37,026 nt of DNA from JACNKV01 sp964388155. Its GTDB lineage: Bacteria > Fidelibacterota > Marinisomatia > Marinisomatales > JACNKV01. Under the pieces are notes generated by a model that saw nothing but the letters and a program-made list of their open reading frames with translations, did not search any database and was not told the DNA's origin. Made by a program: the position numbers and the translations under genes. Location: the NCBI GenBank assembly GCA_964388155.1, contig CAYLYH010000026.1, forward strand, positions 1 to 37,026, written 5' to 3'. Below, piece after piece: positions 1 through 8,942 of the stretch (the first letter of the stretch is position 1; every line of letters starts with the position of its first letter).

Positions 1-411
1 CTGCTACTTTTTACTCCTAATCTAAAAAAAGTACTCAAATCTGTGAAGAACCAAATTATTCACAACGAAAAAAACGAATCTAACGAAAACAACAAAAATA
101 AAGAAGATAAAGAAATTCATACTTCAATATTTTGAAAAAAATAATTTTGTTGTTGAATTCTTCTAATTCTAATATTATTTGTGTTTATTCGTGTTCCTTC
201 GAGGCTGATGAGTTAAAGAGGTTATAAAACACTGATAACCTTGCGTCCATTTTTCCGTTTTTCACTTTTTGCTCTGCACCAAGTGCTTTCTGTTTCTTAA
301 AAAAACACCAATAATAATAGAAGTGAAAATATTAATGTTCGTAACTTTGGCGTTGGTCAGAGAGGCTAGCACAGATTATTTGTTAATAAAAACCACAAAG
401 AGAAGAAAATT
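1..411. other. AT-rich non-coding leader upstream of nifJ
   Basis: I see no credible gene in these 411 bases. The stretch is very AT-rich with many short A runs. It contains one 7-bp hairpin (AGGTTAT at 219-225 with ATAACCT at 235-241), which could be the end of an upstream transcript. It also contains TAACTTTG at 342-349, which fits the TAnnTTTG -7 element known from Bacteroidota promoters, but I found no convincing partner element upstream. The nifJ promoter should lie in this stretch. Confidence 0.5.
219..241. repeat. 7-bp hairpin
   Basis: AGGTTAT and ATAACCT form a perfect 7-bp stem with a 9-nt loop. The DNA after it is T-rich but has no clean T run, so a terminator of a gene lying before the window is possible but not certain. 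Confidence 0.3.
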
Positions 412-3400
412 ATGTCCAGAAGAATGGTAACAATCGACGGCAATGAAGCCGCCGCTTATATCGCACACAAAACGAACGAAGTTATTGCTATTTATCCCAT
501 TACTCCATCCTCCGCGATGGGTGAACACGCCGACGCGTGGTCAGCGGCTGAAAAGAAAAATATTTGGGGAACAACACCCTCCGTTGTAGAAATGCAAAGT
601 GAAGGTGGCGCTGCCGGCGCGGTACATGGAGCGCTTCAAACCGGTGCATTAACCACCACATTTACGGCTTCTCAGGGATTATTACTTATGATCCCAAACA
701 TGTATAAAATAGCAGCTGAATTAACCCCAACCGTGTTTCATGTTTCCGCCCGGACAATTGCTACACACGCGCTGTCCATATTCGGTGACCACTCCGATGT
801 GATGGCCGTACGTCAAACCGGATGGTCATTGCTGGCCTCGGGCAGCGTTCAGGAGGTTCAGGATTTTGCTCTTATTTCTCAATCGGTTGCTCTTGAGTCT
901 CGGCTTCCGCTCCTCCACTTTTTTGACGGATTTCGAACATCTCATGAAGTCGTAAAAATCGAACAACTTGATGATTCAGATATTAAATCGATGATTGATA
1001 ATAATTTGGTCATTGCTCATCGAAAAAGAGGAATGAACCCGAATAACCCCGTTCTACGTGGAACCGCTCACAATCCGGATACATATTTTCAGACTCGAGA
1101 AACGATTAATCCGTATTATGATGCTGTGCCGAGAACAGTTCAAAAAACAATGGACAAATTTGAAAAACTGACGGGAAGAGCTTATCATCTTTTTGATTAC
1201 TACGGTGCGGAAGATGCAGAAAACATAATTATCATTATGGGGTCAGGCGCAGAAACAACCCACGAAACCGTCAACGCAATGGTCAAAGAGGGACAAAAGG
1301 TTGGTCTTCTCAAAGTTCGTCTTTATCGTCCGTTCTCTGTGGAACATTTCATTAACGCACTTCCGGCAACCGTAAAAAAACTTGCAGTATTAGACAGAAC
1401 AAAAGAACCGGGAGCAATCGGTGAACCGCTGTATAGCGATATTGTAACAGCCTTTTCGGAAGCTGCCGGGACAGCAAACTATCCGTTTGAGAAAACACCG
1501 AAAGTGTATGGTGGGCGATATGGCTTATCATCGAAAGAGTTCACACCATCCATGGTGAAATCTGTCTTTGATAATTTAGATCAAGAAAAACCAAAAAACC
1601 ATTTTACGGTTGGAATCATCGATGACGTAACGCACACAAGTTTAGATATGACGAACAACTACTTTCTAGGCGAGGAAGATGTGTTCAGGGGAATGTTCTA
1701 CGGTTTAGGATCAGATGGTACTGTGGGTGCGAACAAAAACTCAATCAAAATAATTGGAGAAGAAACCGACAATTACGCTCAGGGATATTTTGTATATGAT
1801 TCCAAAAAGTCAGGAAGCACAACCGTGTCTCATCTTCGATTCGGAAAGAAACCAATTCAATCTACCTATCTCATTCAGCATTCTAATTTTATTGCGGTTC
1901 ATAAATTCGAACTTTTAAAAACACAAGATGTGTTAAATAACGCCGTCCCGGGTGGAATCTTTTTATTGAACAGCCCATATTCCTCAACGGATGTTTGGAA
2001 TGAACTTCCACGCAATGTGCAAAAACATATTATTGATAAAAAATTGACATTTTATAATATTAATGCGCGTGCAGTTGCTAAAGAAACCGGAATGGGAACG
2101 CGAATCAATACAATCATGCAAACCTGCTTTTTTGCTATTTCCGGAATTCTACCACAGGATGAAGCCATTGCAAAAATCAAACAGGCAATTGAGAAAACGT
2201 ACGGGATAAAAGGTGAAAAAGTTGTTCAAAAAAATTACGAAGCCGTTGACAAAACCCTTGAAAACTTAGAAAAAATTGACGTTCCCGAAATCGAAACAGG
2301 AATCGAAGCTAAGGGATTTAAAATAAATGATGAAGCGCCGGATTTCTTTAAAAATGTGACATCAAAAATCATTGCCGGCGAGGGTGACGCTCTTCCGGTC
2401 AGCGCAATGCCGATTGACGGAACCTGGCCCACGGCTACAACACAGTTTGAAAAACGAAATATCACAGATGAAGTGCCCGTTTGGGACCCGGATATTTGTA
2501 TCCAATGTAATAAATGTGTTTTGGTCTGTCCACATGCGGTGATACGTCCAAAAATTTACGACAATGCATTACTGAAAGAGGCTCCGGAAACATTCAAACA
2601 TGTAAAAGCCAGAGGAAAAGACTGGAATGAAAATGAAGTGTATACACTCCAGGTTGCCGGAGAGGATTGTACCGGCTGTACACTTTGTGTGGATGTGTGT
2701 CCGGCGATAGACAAAACAAACCGCGACCACAAAGCGATTAATATGGCAGGCTGGTTACCAATCAAAGAAAAAGAAGTTGAGAATTGGGATTTCTTCCTCA
2801 AGATACCGGAAGTTGATCGCGAGAGACTTAATCATACAACCCCCAGAGGAAGTCAAATCCTCCAGCCGTTGTTTGAGTTTTCGGGCGCCTGTACCGGATG
2901 TGGTGAGACGCCGTATGTCAAATTAGCTTCGCAGCTTTTCGGAGACAGAATGGTGATCGCAAACGCCACCGGATGTTCATCCATCTACGGCGGAAATCTT
3001 CCGACAACTCCTTGGGCAAAAAACAATGACGGGCGAGGACCAACATGGAATAACTCTCTATTTGAGGATAATGCAGAATTTGGTCTAGGCTTCAGGATGA
3101 CCATCAACAAGCATCGTGAACACGCCGCGGAATTATTGGAGGAATTACGTTCAATAATCGACAACAATGAGCTGGTTGATGATATTTTGAGTGCCGATCA
3201 ATCCACAGAATCCGGAATTTTTGAACAGCGGAAACGCCTCGAAAAACTGGAAACCATTTTAGACAAATTAGATAATCCGAGAGCGGTTCAATTAAAATCG
3301 GTTCAGGACAATCTTGCCAAGAAAAGTGTCTGGATTATGGGTGGTGACGGCTGGGCATACGACATCGGCTTCGGTGGACTGGATCATGTGATTGCCTCCG

Positions 3401-3984
3401 GTGAGGATGTTAATATTTTAATCCTGGACACCGAAGTATATTCCAACACCGGCGGACAGGCATCCAAAGCCACACCGACCGGCGCCATTGCTAAATTTGC
3501 GGCTTCCGGGAAAAATATGGGTAAAAAAGACCTGGGTGCAATCGCGATGAGTTACGGAAACGTCTATGTTGCTTCTGTAGCAATGGGATCAAATGACACA
3601 CAAACCATTCGGGCATTTATTGAAGCTGAAGCCCATCCGGGACCGTCTGTTATCATTGCATACAGTCATTGTATTGCCCACGGTTACGGAATGGAAGACG
3701 GATTAAGACAGCAAAAAGCTGCAGTAAGCAGCGGATACTGGACATTGTATCGATATAATCCGGCGAATGTACTTGAAGGGAAAAACCCACTGAAACTGGA
3801 TTCTAAAAAACCAAAATCTGAACTGAAAGATTTCCTGTATCACGAGAACCGATTCAAGATACTCACCAAGAGTATGCCGGAACGAGCAGAGGAACTACTA
3901 CAGAAAGCCGAAAAACAGGTTCAGGCAAATTACGAGAGTTTCGTCCGGCGGTCATCTTGGGTGCCGGAGCAAGAAGAAAAGTAG
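412..3984 (+). CDS. nifJ: Pyruvate:ferredoxin (flavodoxin) oxidoreductase
   Basis: This 1190-aa single-chain enzyme oxidatively decarboxylates pyruvate to acetyl-CoA and CO2 and passes the electrons to ferredoxin or flavodoxin in the cytoplasm. All family domains are present in order. The N-terminal pyruvate-binding region has YPITPSS at 28-34. A 2x[4Fe-4S] ferredoxin insert has cysteines 696/699/702/706 and 753/756/759/763. The proximal cluster ligands are C827, C830, C855 and C1087. The thiamine diphosphate domain has GGDGWAYD at 977-984 and YSNTGGQ at 1010-1016. The length matches the normal homodimeric enzyme (about 1170-1200 aa). The start ATG follows an AGAGAAGAA purine stretch. A terminator hairpin follows the stop, so it is probably monocistronic. 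It implies fermentative or anaerobic carbon metabolism. The identification is secure. Confidence 0.98.
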   Translation: MSRRMVTIDGNEAAAYIAHKTNEVIAIYPITPSSAMGEHADAWSAAEKKNIWGTTPSVVEMQSEGGAAGAVHGALQTGALTTTFTASQGLLLMIPNMYKIAAELTPTVFHVSARTIATHALSIFGDHSDVMAVRQTGWSLLASGSVQEVQDFALISQSVALESRLPLLHFFDGFRTSHEVVKIEQLDDSDIKSMIDNNLVIAHRKRGMNPNNPVLRGTAHNPDTYFQTRETINPYYDAVPRTVQKTMDKFEKLTGRAYHLFDYYGAEDAENIIIIMGSGAETTHETVNAMVKEGQKVGLLKVRLYRPFSVEHFINALPATVKKLAVLDRTKEPGAIGEPLYSDIVTAFSEAAGTANYPFEKTPKVYGGRYGLSSKEFTPSMVKSVFDNLDQEKPKNHFTVGIIDDVTHTSLDMTNNYFLGEEDVFRGMFYGLGSDGTVGANKNSIKIIGEETDNYAQGYFVYDSKKSGSTTVSHLRFGKKPIQSTYLIQHSNFIAVHKFELLKTQDVLNNAVPGGIFLLNSPYSSTDVWNELPRNVQKHIIDKKLTFYNINARAVAKETGMGTRINTIMQTCFFAISGILPQDEAIAKIKQAIEKTYGIKGEKVVQKNYEAVDKTLENLEKIDVPEIETGIEAKGFKINDEAPDFFKNVTSKIIAGEGDALPVSAMPIDGTWPTATTQFEKRNITDEVPVWDPDICIQCNKCVLVCPHAVIRPKIYDNALLKEAPETFKHVKARGKDWNENEVYTLQVAGEDCTGCTLCVDVCPAIDKTNRDHKAINMAGWLPIKEKEVENWDFFLKIPEVDRERLNHTTPRGSQILQPLFEFSGACTGCGETPYVKLASQLFGDRMVIANATGCSSIYGGNLPTTPWAKNNDGRGPTWNNSLFEDNAEFGLGFRMTINKHREHAAELLEELRSIIDNNELVDDILSADQSTESGIFEQRKRLEKLETILDKLDNPRAVQLKSVQDNLAKKSVWIMGGDGWAYDIGFGGLDHVIASGEDVNILILDTEVYSNTGGQASKATPTGAIAKFAASGKNMGKKDLGAIAMSYGNVYVASVAMGSNDTQTIRAFIEAEAHPGPSVIIAYSHCIAHGYGMEDGLRQQKAAVSSGYWTLYRYNPANVLEGKNPLKLDSKKPKSELKDFLYHENRFKILTKSMPERAEELLQKAEKQVQANYESFVRRSSWVPEQEEK

Positions 3985-3994
3985 TTATGTTAAA

Positions 3995-4022
3995 AAAGCC
4001 GCTCTATCAACAGAGCTGCTTT
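3995..4022 (+). terminator. Rho-independent terminator of nifJ
   Basis: AAAGCCGCTCT and AGAGCTGCTTT form an 11-bp stem with one mismatch and a 6-nt loop (ATCAAC), starting 11 nt after the nifJ stop. A T-rich run (CTTTCT) follows, as expected of an intrinsic terminator. Confidence 0.7.
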
Positions 4023-4096
4023 CTTTCTGGGAAACACAGGTGGGAACCACTCGCCACAGGTATGATAGCTGTTATTTACTTCGGAGAGAGTGTCCT

Positions 4097-4135
4097 CAAC
4101 CAAAAGCAGCGCTGTTTTCGGCTGCAGTTGTTTTT
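4097..4135 (+). terminator. Second possible terminator hairpin
   Basis: GCAGC at 4106-4110 pairs with GCTGC at 4121-4125. CAAC at 4097-4100 can extend the stem with GTTG at 4127-4130 across an asymmetric internal loop. Five T residues follow. It lies 56 nt before the next gene. It may be a backup terminator or the 3' end of a short RNA made from the 4023-4135 interval. Confidence 0.35.
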
Positions 4136-4190
4136 ACAATCGTGACTATGATAAAAACAATGTAATTTATATCCGTCTTTTTAAGAAAAT

Positions 4191-4700
4191 ATGTCCGTTA
4201 AAACACAATACAAACGAATTTTCGGCGCTGGTCCGACAGGCATTGCGATAACCGGCATTATTTGGTTCGTGTTTTATTTTGCTGAAAAAGCACTTGGCAT
4301 TCCGCCGATAAACATGAGCACAACGTTCCGGATGATCGGTTTAGTGGTTTTACTGCTTGATGCGGTGTATTTATTTGGTGGCGGGATATTTGTCCTATTT
4401 AAAAATGGTTGGGGAAACACATTGGTCACTGACGGACCGTTTCAGTTTATCCGCCATCCATTTTACAGCGCGTTGATTTATTCAGCAACAGGATCGCTGG
4501 CACTCTGGCTGTATTCCTGGGGATTGATATTATCAGTAATACCCCTTACTATTTTTTGGTCGTGGAATGTCATCCGTGAGGAAAACTACATGCTTAAAAA
4601 ATTCGGAGATAAATATCGTAGATATATGGAAGTCACAGGGCAGTTCTTTCCGATGAGAAAATATTTTGACAGGGAAAATCAACACAATAACACAAAGTGA
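4191..4700 (+). CDS. Isoprenylcysteine carboxyl methyltransferase-like membrane protein (ICMT/PEMT family)
   Basis: This is a 169-aa integral membrane protein with about four hydrophobic segments (roughly 14-31, 46-70, 91-107, 110-126). The C-terminal half carries the hallmarks of the ICMT/PEMT methyltransferase superfamily: GPFQFIRHPFYS at 82-93, with R88-H89-P90, then the acidic pair E130-E131, and a KFGDKYRRYM stretch at 137-146. These positions bind S-adenosylmethionine in characterised members. Bacterial members methylate lipids or small hydrophobic acceptors, and the substrate here cannot be told from sequence. The ATG is preceded by a weak AAGAAA motif. The metalloprotease gene starts 7 nt after its stop, so the two are probably co-transcribed. 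Confidence 0.8.
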   Translation: MSVKTQYKRIFGAGPTGIAITGIIWFVFYFAEKALGIPPINMSTTFRMIGLVVLLLDAVYLFGGGIFVLFKNGWGNTLVTDGPFQFIRHPFYSALIYSATGSLALWLYSWGLILSVIPLTIFWSWNVIREENYMLKKFGDKYRRYMEVTGQFFPMRKYFDRENQHNNTK

Positions 4701-4707
4701 GAATATC

Positions 4708-7284
4708 ATGAAAAACCCAAAACAACACTCAATAACGCTTTTATTTTTCACAATTGCCATCTACATATTCACACCATTATTAAGTCAATCAATTACGGGT
4801 AAAGAGTTAACCGAAGAAAAGATAGTTGAACCCAGCGGAGCTGAAACAGACACAACCTCTTCAAGTGAAGAAACAGAAAAAAAGACTTTCGTAGAAAAAG
4901 TAAAAGACATGACCATGTTTGACGGCTTATTCACCTTTTATCAGGATACAACATCCGGTGAAATGTTTATGGTGATTAGAAAGGACCAAATGAATCGTGA
5001 ATACATCCATTTTTTACATGCAAAAGACGGAATTGTGGACGTAGGGCTAAACAGAGGGTCGTATCGTGACAGCAAAATCTTTACCATTAAAAAATATTTT
5101 GACCGAATTGAGTTTGTTATACAAAACACTTCGTTTTATTTTGATCCCAATAATCCACTAAGCAAAGCAGCAAATGCAAATATTAGTCCGGCAATTATGA
5201 TCTCTGAAAAAATTGTTGCCACGGATACAACCAACACCAAATATTTACTAAATGCAGACAACATTTTTCTCTCCGAAGATCTTCGGCAAATCAAACCATC
5301 TCCACGGCCAAAGGCAAAACAGGATAGATTTACACTTGGAAGTTTAAGTTCAGATAAAACAAAATATCGCAGTATTAATAATTATCTGATGAACTCAGAT
5401 ATAATTGTGGAATATGTCTATGATAACAAGGCACCAACCAGAGGTGGTAGTTGGGGAGTAACCGACGAACGCTATGTAACACTCGTCATTCAACACAGCC
5501 TAATTGCCATGCCAGAGAATAACTACACACCTCGCTTTGATGATCCCAGAGTCGGATATTTTACCACGTGGGTTCAGGACATGACATCTGCGGATTTTAC
5601 CCCGTGGCGGGATATGATTCATCGTTGGGACCTAAAAAAGAAAAACCCCAACGCAGAAATTTCTGAACCGATAAAACCTATTGTATGGTGGATTGAAAAC
5701 ACAACACCGATGGAATTTAGGGAGGCGGTGAAAAAAGGCGTGGAAAGATGGAATAAATCCTTTGAGAAAGCCGGGTTTAAAAATGCGATTCAAGTAAAAA
5801 TTCAGCCGGATGATGCGGAATGGGATGCCGGAGACATTCGATATAATGTTTTACGGTGGACATCCTCCCCCAACCCGCCCTTTGGCGGATACGGACCCAG
5901 CTTTGTCAATCCACGTACAGGTGAAATTCTTGGAGCTGACATCATGCTGGAGTTTGTGTATTTCACGAATAGGGTTAAATATGAGGGTTTATTTAAACCG
6001 GTACACATAAAAAACAACTGTTCCGCCGGAGAACATATTCATCAGGGAAATTTGTTTGGAATGACCGCTGCAAACACGCTGACCGGAGGAGATCTTATGA
6101 AAAAAGAATTGATTGAAGAATCCATTATTCGATTGGTTCTCCACGAGTTGGGACACACATTCGGACTGGCACATAATTTCAAATCCAGCCACCTTCATTC
6201 TCTTGAGAACATCCACAACAAAGCTTTAACATCCAACGTTGGATTAACAGGGTCTGTCATGGATTATGTTTCGGTGAATGTTTCACCTGACCCCAAACAA
6301 CAAGGTGAGTATTATTCTACATGCCCCGGGACGTATGATGACTGGGCAATTGAGTTCGGATACAAAGAACCCGACACGCCCGAGACAGAAGAAGAAATGC
6401 TGAACAAAATCCTTGCCAGGTCAACAGACCCGGAGTTGCTGTTTGGTCATGATGCAGATGCGATGAGCTGGACGGGGCGTGGGATTGATCCCAGGGTGAT
6501 GGTGAATGACATGACATCAGACCCGATTGGCTATGCGGAACAAAGAATGGAATTCGTTCAACATCTTTATACACAACTAAAGGAAAAATACACAAAAGAG
6601 AGCACGTCCTACCATCCGCTAAAAGACGCATTTTCAATTTTAAACAGAGATTATAGAAACTGCATAAAGGTTGTTTCTCGGTACATAGGTGGCGTGTATG
6701 TTGACAGGGCGTTTATCGGACAACCGGATGCCGGCACGCCCTATCTGCCGGTGGATATTAACACCCAGCAACGTGCAATGTCTGTGCTTGAAAAATATCT
6801 CTTTGCACCGAACGCATTTGTTGATGAAAAAGATTTGTATGCGTTTTTACAAAGACAACGACGGGGGTGGGATTATTCGAATGAAGATCCGAAAATTCAC
6901 GACAGAGTTTTATCTATGCAAAAAACCGTTCTTGCTCATTTATTACACCCAACGGTTCTAAAGCGAATATCCGACTCTGAACGATATGGAAACAGTTATG
7001 GGCTTTTAAGTATGTTAGATGACCTGACAAAGGCGATTTTTGAAAAAGATGCAAAAAAGACGGTCAATTCTTACCGAAGAAACCTCCAGACAGAGTATGT
7101 GAATCGTCTAATCACCGTTCTTGATGAGAACTCCGATTATGATTATTTATCTAAAACTTCTGTGTTCGCACAGCTTAATTGGGTTCAAGAGAAAATACTG
7201 AAACGATTATCTCGCGATAAAATCACCCAAGCACACAGAAACTACTTAGGACACCTAATATCAACGGCCCTGGACAATGATTAA
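4708..7284 (+). CDS. Secreted zinc-dependent metalloprotease (DUF5117/DUF4953 type)
   Basis: This is an 858-aa exported protein. I place the start at the ATG at 4708. It gives a clean signal peptide (positive start, hydrophobic core at about 9-24) and avoids overlapping the preceding gene, whereas an upstream in-frame start at 4666 would put 14 polar residues in front. The catalytic zinc site is textbook metzincin: HELGHTFGLAHNF at 479-491, with H479, H483 and H489 as ligands and E480 as the base. A Met-turn follows at SVMDY, with M518. The region ahead of the site resembles the DUF5117/DUF4953 proteins common in Bacteroidota and relatives. It probably acts in the periplasm or outside the cell, and its substrate is unknown. 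Confidence 0.88.
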   Translation: MKNPKQHSITLLFFTIAIYIFTPLLSQSITGKELTEEKIVEPSGAETDTTSSSEETEKKTFVEKVKDMTMFDGLFTFYQDTTSGEMFMVIRKDQMNREYIHFLHAKDGIVDVGLNRGSYRDSKIFTIKKYFDRIEFVIQNTSFYFDPNNPLSKAANANISPAIMISEKIVATDTTNTKYLLNADNIFLSEDLRQIKPSPRPKAKQDRFTLGSLSSDKTKYRSINNYLMNSDIIVEYVYDNKAPTRGGSWGVTDERYVTLVIQHSLIAMPENNYTPRFDDPRVGYFTTWVQDMTSADFTPWRDMIHRWDLKKKNPNAEISEPIKPIVWWIENTTPMEFREAVKKGVERWNKSFEKAGFKNAIQVKIQPDDAEWDAGDIRYNVLRWTSSPNPPFGGYGPSFVNPRTGEILGADIMLEFVYFTNRVKYEGLFKPVHIKNNCSAGEHIHQGNLFGMTAANTLTGGDLMKKELIEESIIRLVLHELGHTFGLAHNFKSSHLHSLENIHNKALTSNVGLTGSVMDYVSVNVSPDPKQQGEYYSTCPGTYDDWAIEFGYKEPDTPETEEEMLNKILARSTDPELLFGHDADAMSWTGRGIDPRVMVNDMTSDPIGYAEQRMEFVQHLYTQLKEKYTKESTSYHPLKDAFSILNRDYRNCIKVVSRYIGGVYVDRAFIGQPDAGTPYLPVDINTQQRAMSVLEKYLFAPNAFVDEKDLYAFLQRQRRGWDYSNEDPKIHDRVLSMQKTVLAHLLHPTVLKRISDSERYGNSYGLLSMLDDLTKAIFEKDAKKTVNSYRRNLQTEYVNRLITVLDENSDYDYLSKTSVFAQLNWVQEKILKRLSRDKITQAHRNYLGHLISTALDND

Positions 7285-7344
7285 AAAACAGAGTTAATCA
7301 TAAAATTACCCCTCACCAACAACCATTAACCAACACCTGTTTTT

Positions 7345-7794
7345 ATGAACGTCATTCTCATCGCCGCTGTTACTGTGGACGGATATATCGCACGACACAG
7401 TCATGAGGTCATTGATTGGTCTGAAGATTTAGCATTATTCAAAAAACAAACGATGGGGCACCCAGTAATCATGGGAGCAAACACAAGAGACACATTACCC
7501 TCTGCTTTGATAAACAGAGAGATGATAGTAGTGCACCGAAATGACGATCCGAAACAAATTCTTTCTGAGATAACCGCTGAAACATGTTTTGTAATCGGAG
7601 GAGGAAAAACAAATGCAATGTTTGCCCCCTATCTTACGCATTTGTATCTGACGGTTCATCCGTTAGTTTTTGGCAGCGGAATTAAATCGTTTGACGGACT
7701 GAAAAAAGAGATAGAGTTGAAACTTATAAAAACAATTTCCGTTGATCCCGAACGTGGAATATTTCAGTTTCAGTATGCAGTAAAAATGAAATAA
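7345..7794 (+). CDS. Dihydrofolate reductase family protein
   Basis: This is a 149-aa cytoplasmic protein with a DHFR fold. The N-terminus (ILIAAVTVDGYIA at 4-16) is the usual first strand and active-site loop. FKKQTMGHPVIMGANT is the cofactor-binding segment, and FVIGGGKTN is the glycine-rich NADPH loop. The LTVHPLVFGSG stretch is closer to the reductase domain of RibD than to classical FolA. It may therefore be a true dihydrofolate reductase or a RibD_C-type reductase, and I leave the symbol empty. No strong ribosome binding site precedes the ATG. The gene lies 60 nt after the metalloprotease and may share its transcript. Confidence 0.8.
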   Translation: MNVILIAAVTVDGYIARHSHEVIDWSEDLALFKKQTMGHPVIMGANTRDTLPSALINREMIVVHRNDDPKQILSEITAETCFVIGGGKTNAMFAPYLTHLYLTVHPLVFGSGIKSFDGLKKEIELKLIKTISVDPERGIFQFQYAVKMK

Positions 7795-7802
7795 TATATC
7801 AA

Positions 7803-7820
7803 CCTTCCGAAGATTAGCCT
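7803..7820. repeat. Remnant resembling the 26.8-kb hairpin repeat
   Basis: CCTTCCGAAGATTAGCC resembles the right arm of the hairpin at 26861-26877 (CCTTCGGAAGGATTAGC), with one substitution and one missing base. It sits directly before the sorting-domain pseudogene, as if a repeat insertion had marked the truncation point. Confidence 0.3.
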
Positions 7821-7940
7821 GCCCGCCTTTCTACCGGGACACACCACATCGTTTGGAACGGCACAGACACATACGGAAAGCCGGTTGCATCTGGGATGTA
7901 TTTGTACCGTTTAAAAACCGATAACTACATTAAAACGAAG
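7818..7940 (+). pseudogene. Remnant of a FlgD-like Ig / type IX sorting C-terminal domain
   Basis: In the frame beginning at 7818 the DNA encodes GTHHIVWNGTDTYGKPVASG, then MYLYRLKTDNYIKTKKLVHN. This follows the C-terminal FlgD Ig-like and type IX secretion sorting pattern (W-N-G-x-D-x-x-G-x-x-V-A-S-G-x-Y-x-Y-x-L, ending in TKK plus a hydrophobic residue). An in-frame TAG lies immediately upstream at 7815-7817, there is no start codon before the domain, and the frame continues after the usual end into meaningless sequence. It is therefore the 3' scrap of a deleted gene for a large secreted protein. An open frame from the internal ATG at 7896 exists, but I do not regard it as a real gene. Confidence 0.7.
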
Positions 7941-8025
7941 AAACTTGTTCACAATCGTGATATTCATCACACACACAAACGTCAAAATGTCATAAATTAC
8001 TGTTTTCTATGTGTGGAAATTTTGT

Positions 8026-8832
8026 TTAACCGCCGATCAAAAAAGCCATTGTTGCAACCACGAAAAAATAGATTGAGTGAGCCAACTCTCGAAACCCCAC
8101 TTGTTTTGGTTTTAATCGAGGTTTTCCCTTTTGTGCAAATACGGCAACCATCACTTTTATTATATATGGAATGAACGCAAAGACAATCCACATCGATACC
8201 GTCTTAAAAAAAACAAGAATACCGACAGTAGCCACAACGAACCCACAATAAGCAAGAAGTCCTGTTTGATATGAGAAACCGGTACTTCTTTGGGTGGTAT
8301 TTCTCAGAAGATGTTTTACGAAAAACACGCTTCCTCCAAAATATAAAAATGTAATTCCCCAAAGTACCAATCCCAGTAAATCTAAATTTCCATTGAGATA
8401 AGTGTACATAATCGGAGCGGATGCCGTAAGCCCGGCAACACCAAACAATTCTCCAAATACAGTCATGTGCTCTTTGTTTTTTGTTAACCATAAATGTGTA
8501 TTCAGTGCTATGACGAGAATACTTCCAAAAAGGAGAAGTTCCCATTGAGATGTCAGTTGGATTAAACAAAGTATTATCCCCACTCCACTGCCTCCAAGAA
8601 GAAAAACCCACCACAATGAGGAAGCATTCACCACAGCTTTGTTTTTATAACGCCTAAGAAAATCAGAGGCAGGTTGATAAGATAAAAAAATTAAGACAAA
8701 TCCCATCAACATCGCAATTGACATTAGGTTTATGTTGTTTAATATGACCATCGCTGTGAGTGCCGGGATTAAAAACATCGCCCAAGCGCCATGTTGCTTC
8801 GGAGCAGGAAACTTTCCTAATTTGTTCTTCAT
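8026..8832 (-). CDS. YwiC-like integral membrane protein
   Basis: This is a 268-aa polytopic membrane protein with about eight to nine hydrophobic helices. The N-terminal FPAPKQHGAWAMFLIP stretch (about 7-22) is the signature of the YwiC-like family (PF14256), whose molecular function is not established. The start used is the ATG at 8832. A TTG start at 8901 would add 23 residues without a signal or helix, so I rejected it. It is transcribed divergently from the penicillin acylase gene. Its 3' end abuts the decayed sorting-domain fragment. Confidence 0.75.
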   Translation of the reverse strand: MKNKLGKFPAPKQHGAWAMFLIPALTAMVILNNINLMSIAMLMGFVLIFLSYQPASDFLRRYKNKAVVNASSLWWVFLLGGSGVGIILCLIQLTSQWELLLFGSILVIALNTHLWLTKNKEHMTVFGELFGVAGLTASAPIMYTYLNGNLDLLGLVLWGITFLYFGGSVFFVKHLLRNTTQRSTGFSYQTGLLAYCGFVVATVGILVFFKTVSMWIVFAFIPYIIKVMVAVFAQKGKPRLKPKQVGFRELAHSIYFFVVATMAFLIGG

Positions 8833-8942
8833 ACTATGCGGGTTAATGGAAACATATCTGTTCGTTGATAAAGTTGCCGGCAAAGTTACAAGAAACTTCA
8901 AATTAGTTTTAGAAAAATATTTTTGAAAAAACGGAGAGTATT

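Noticed and set aside
3957..4145. 62-codon open frame overlapping the nifJ end
   Set aside because: It runs through the terminator hairpin, has no ribosome binding site and resembles no protein.
6317..6637. 106-codon minus-strand frame inside the metalloprotease gene
   Set aside because: It lies fully inside a well-supported gene, with no ribosome binding site or recognisable motif.
7896..8174. 92-codon open frame starting at an internal ATG in the sorting-domain fragment
   Set aside because: Only the first 20 or so residues resemble a known domain end; the rest is low-information sequence overlapping the YwiC-like gene on the other strand, and there is no ribosome binding site.
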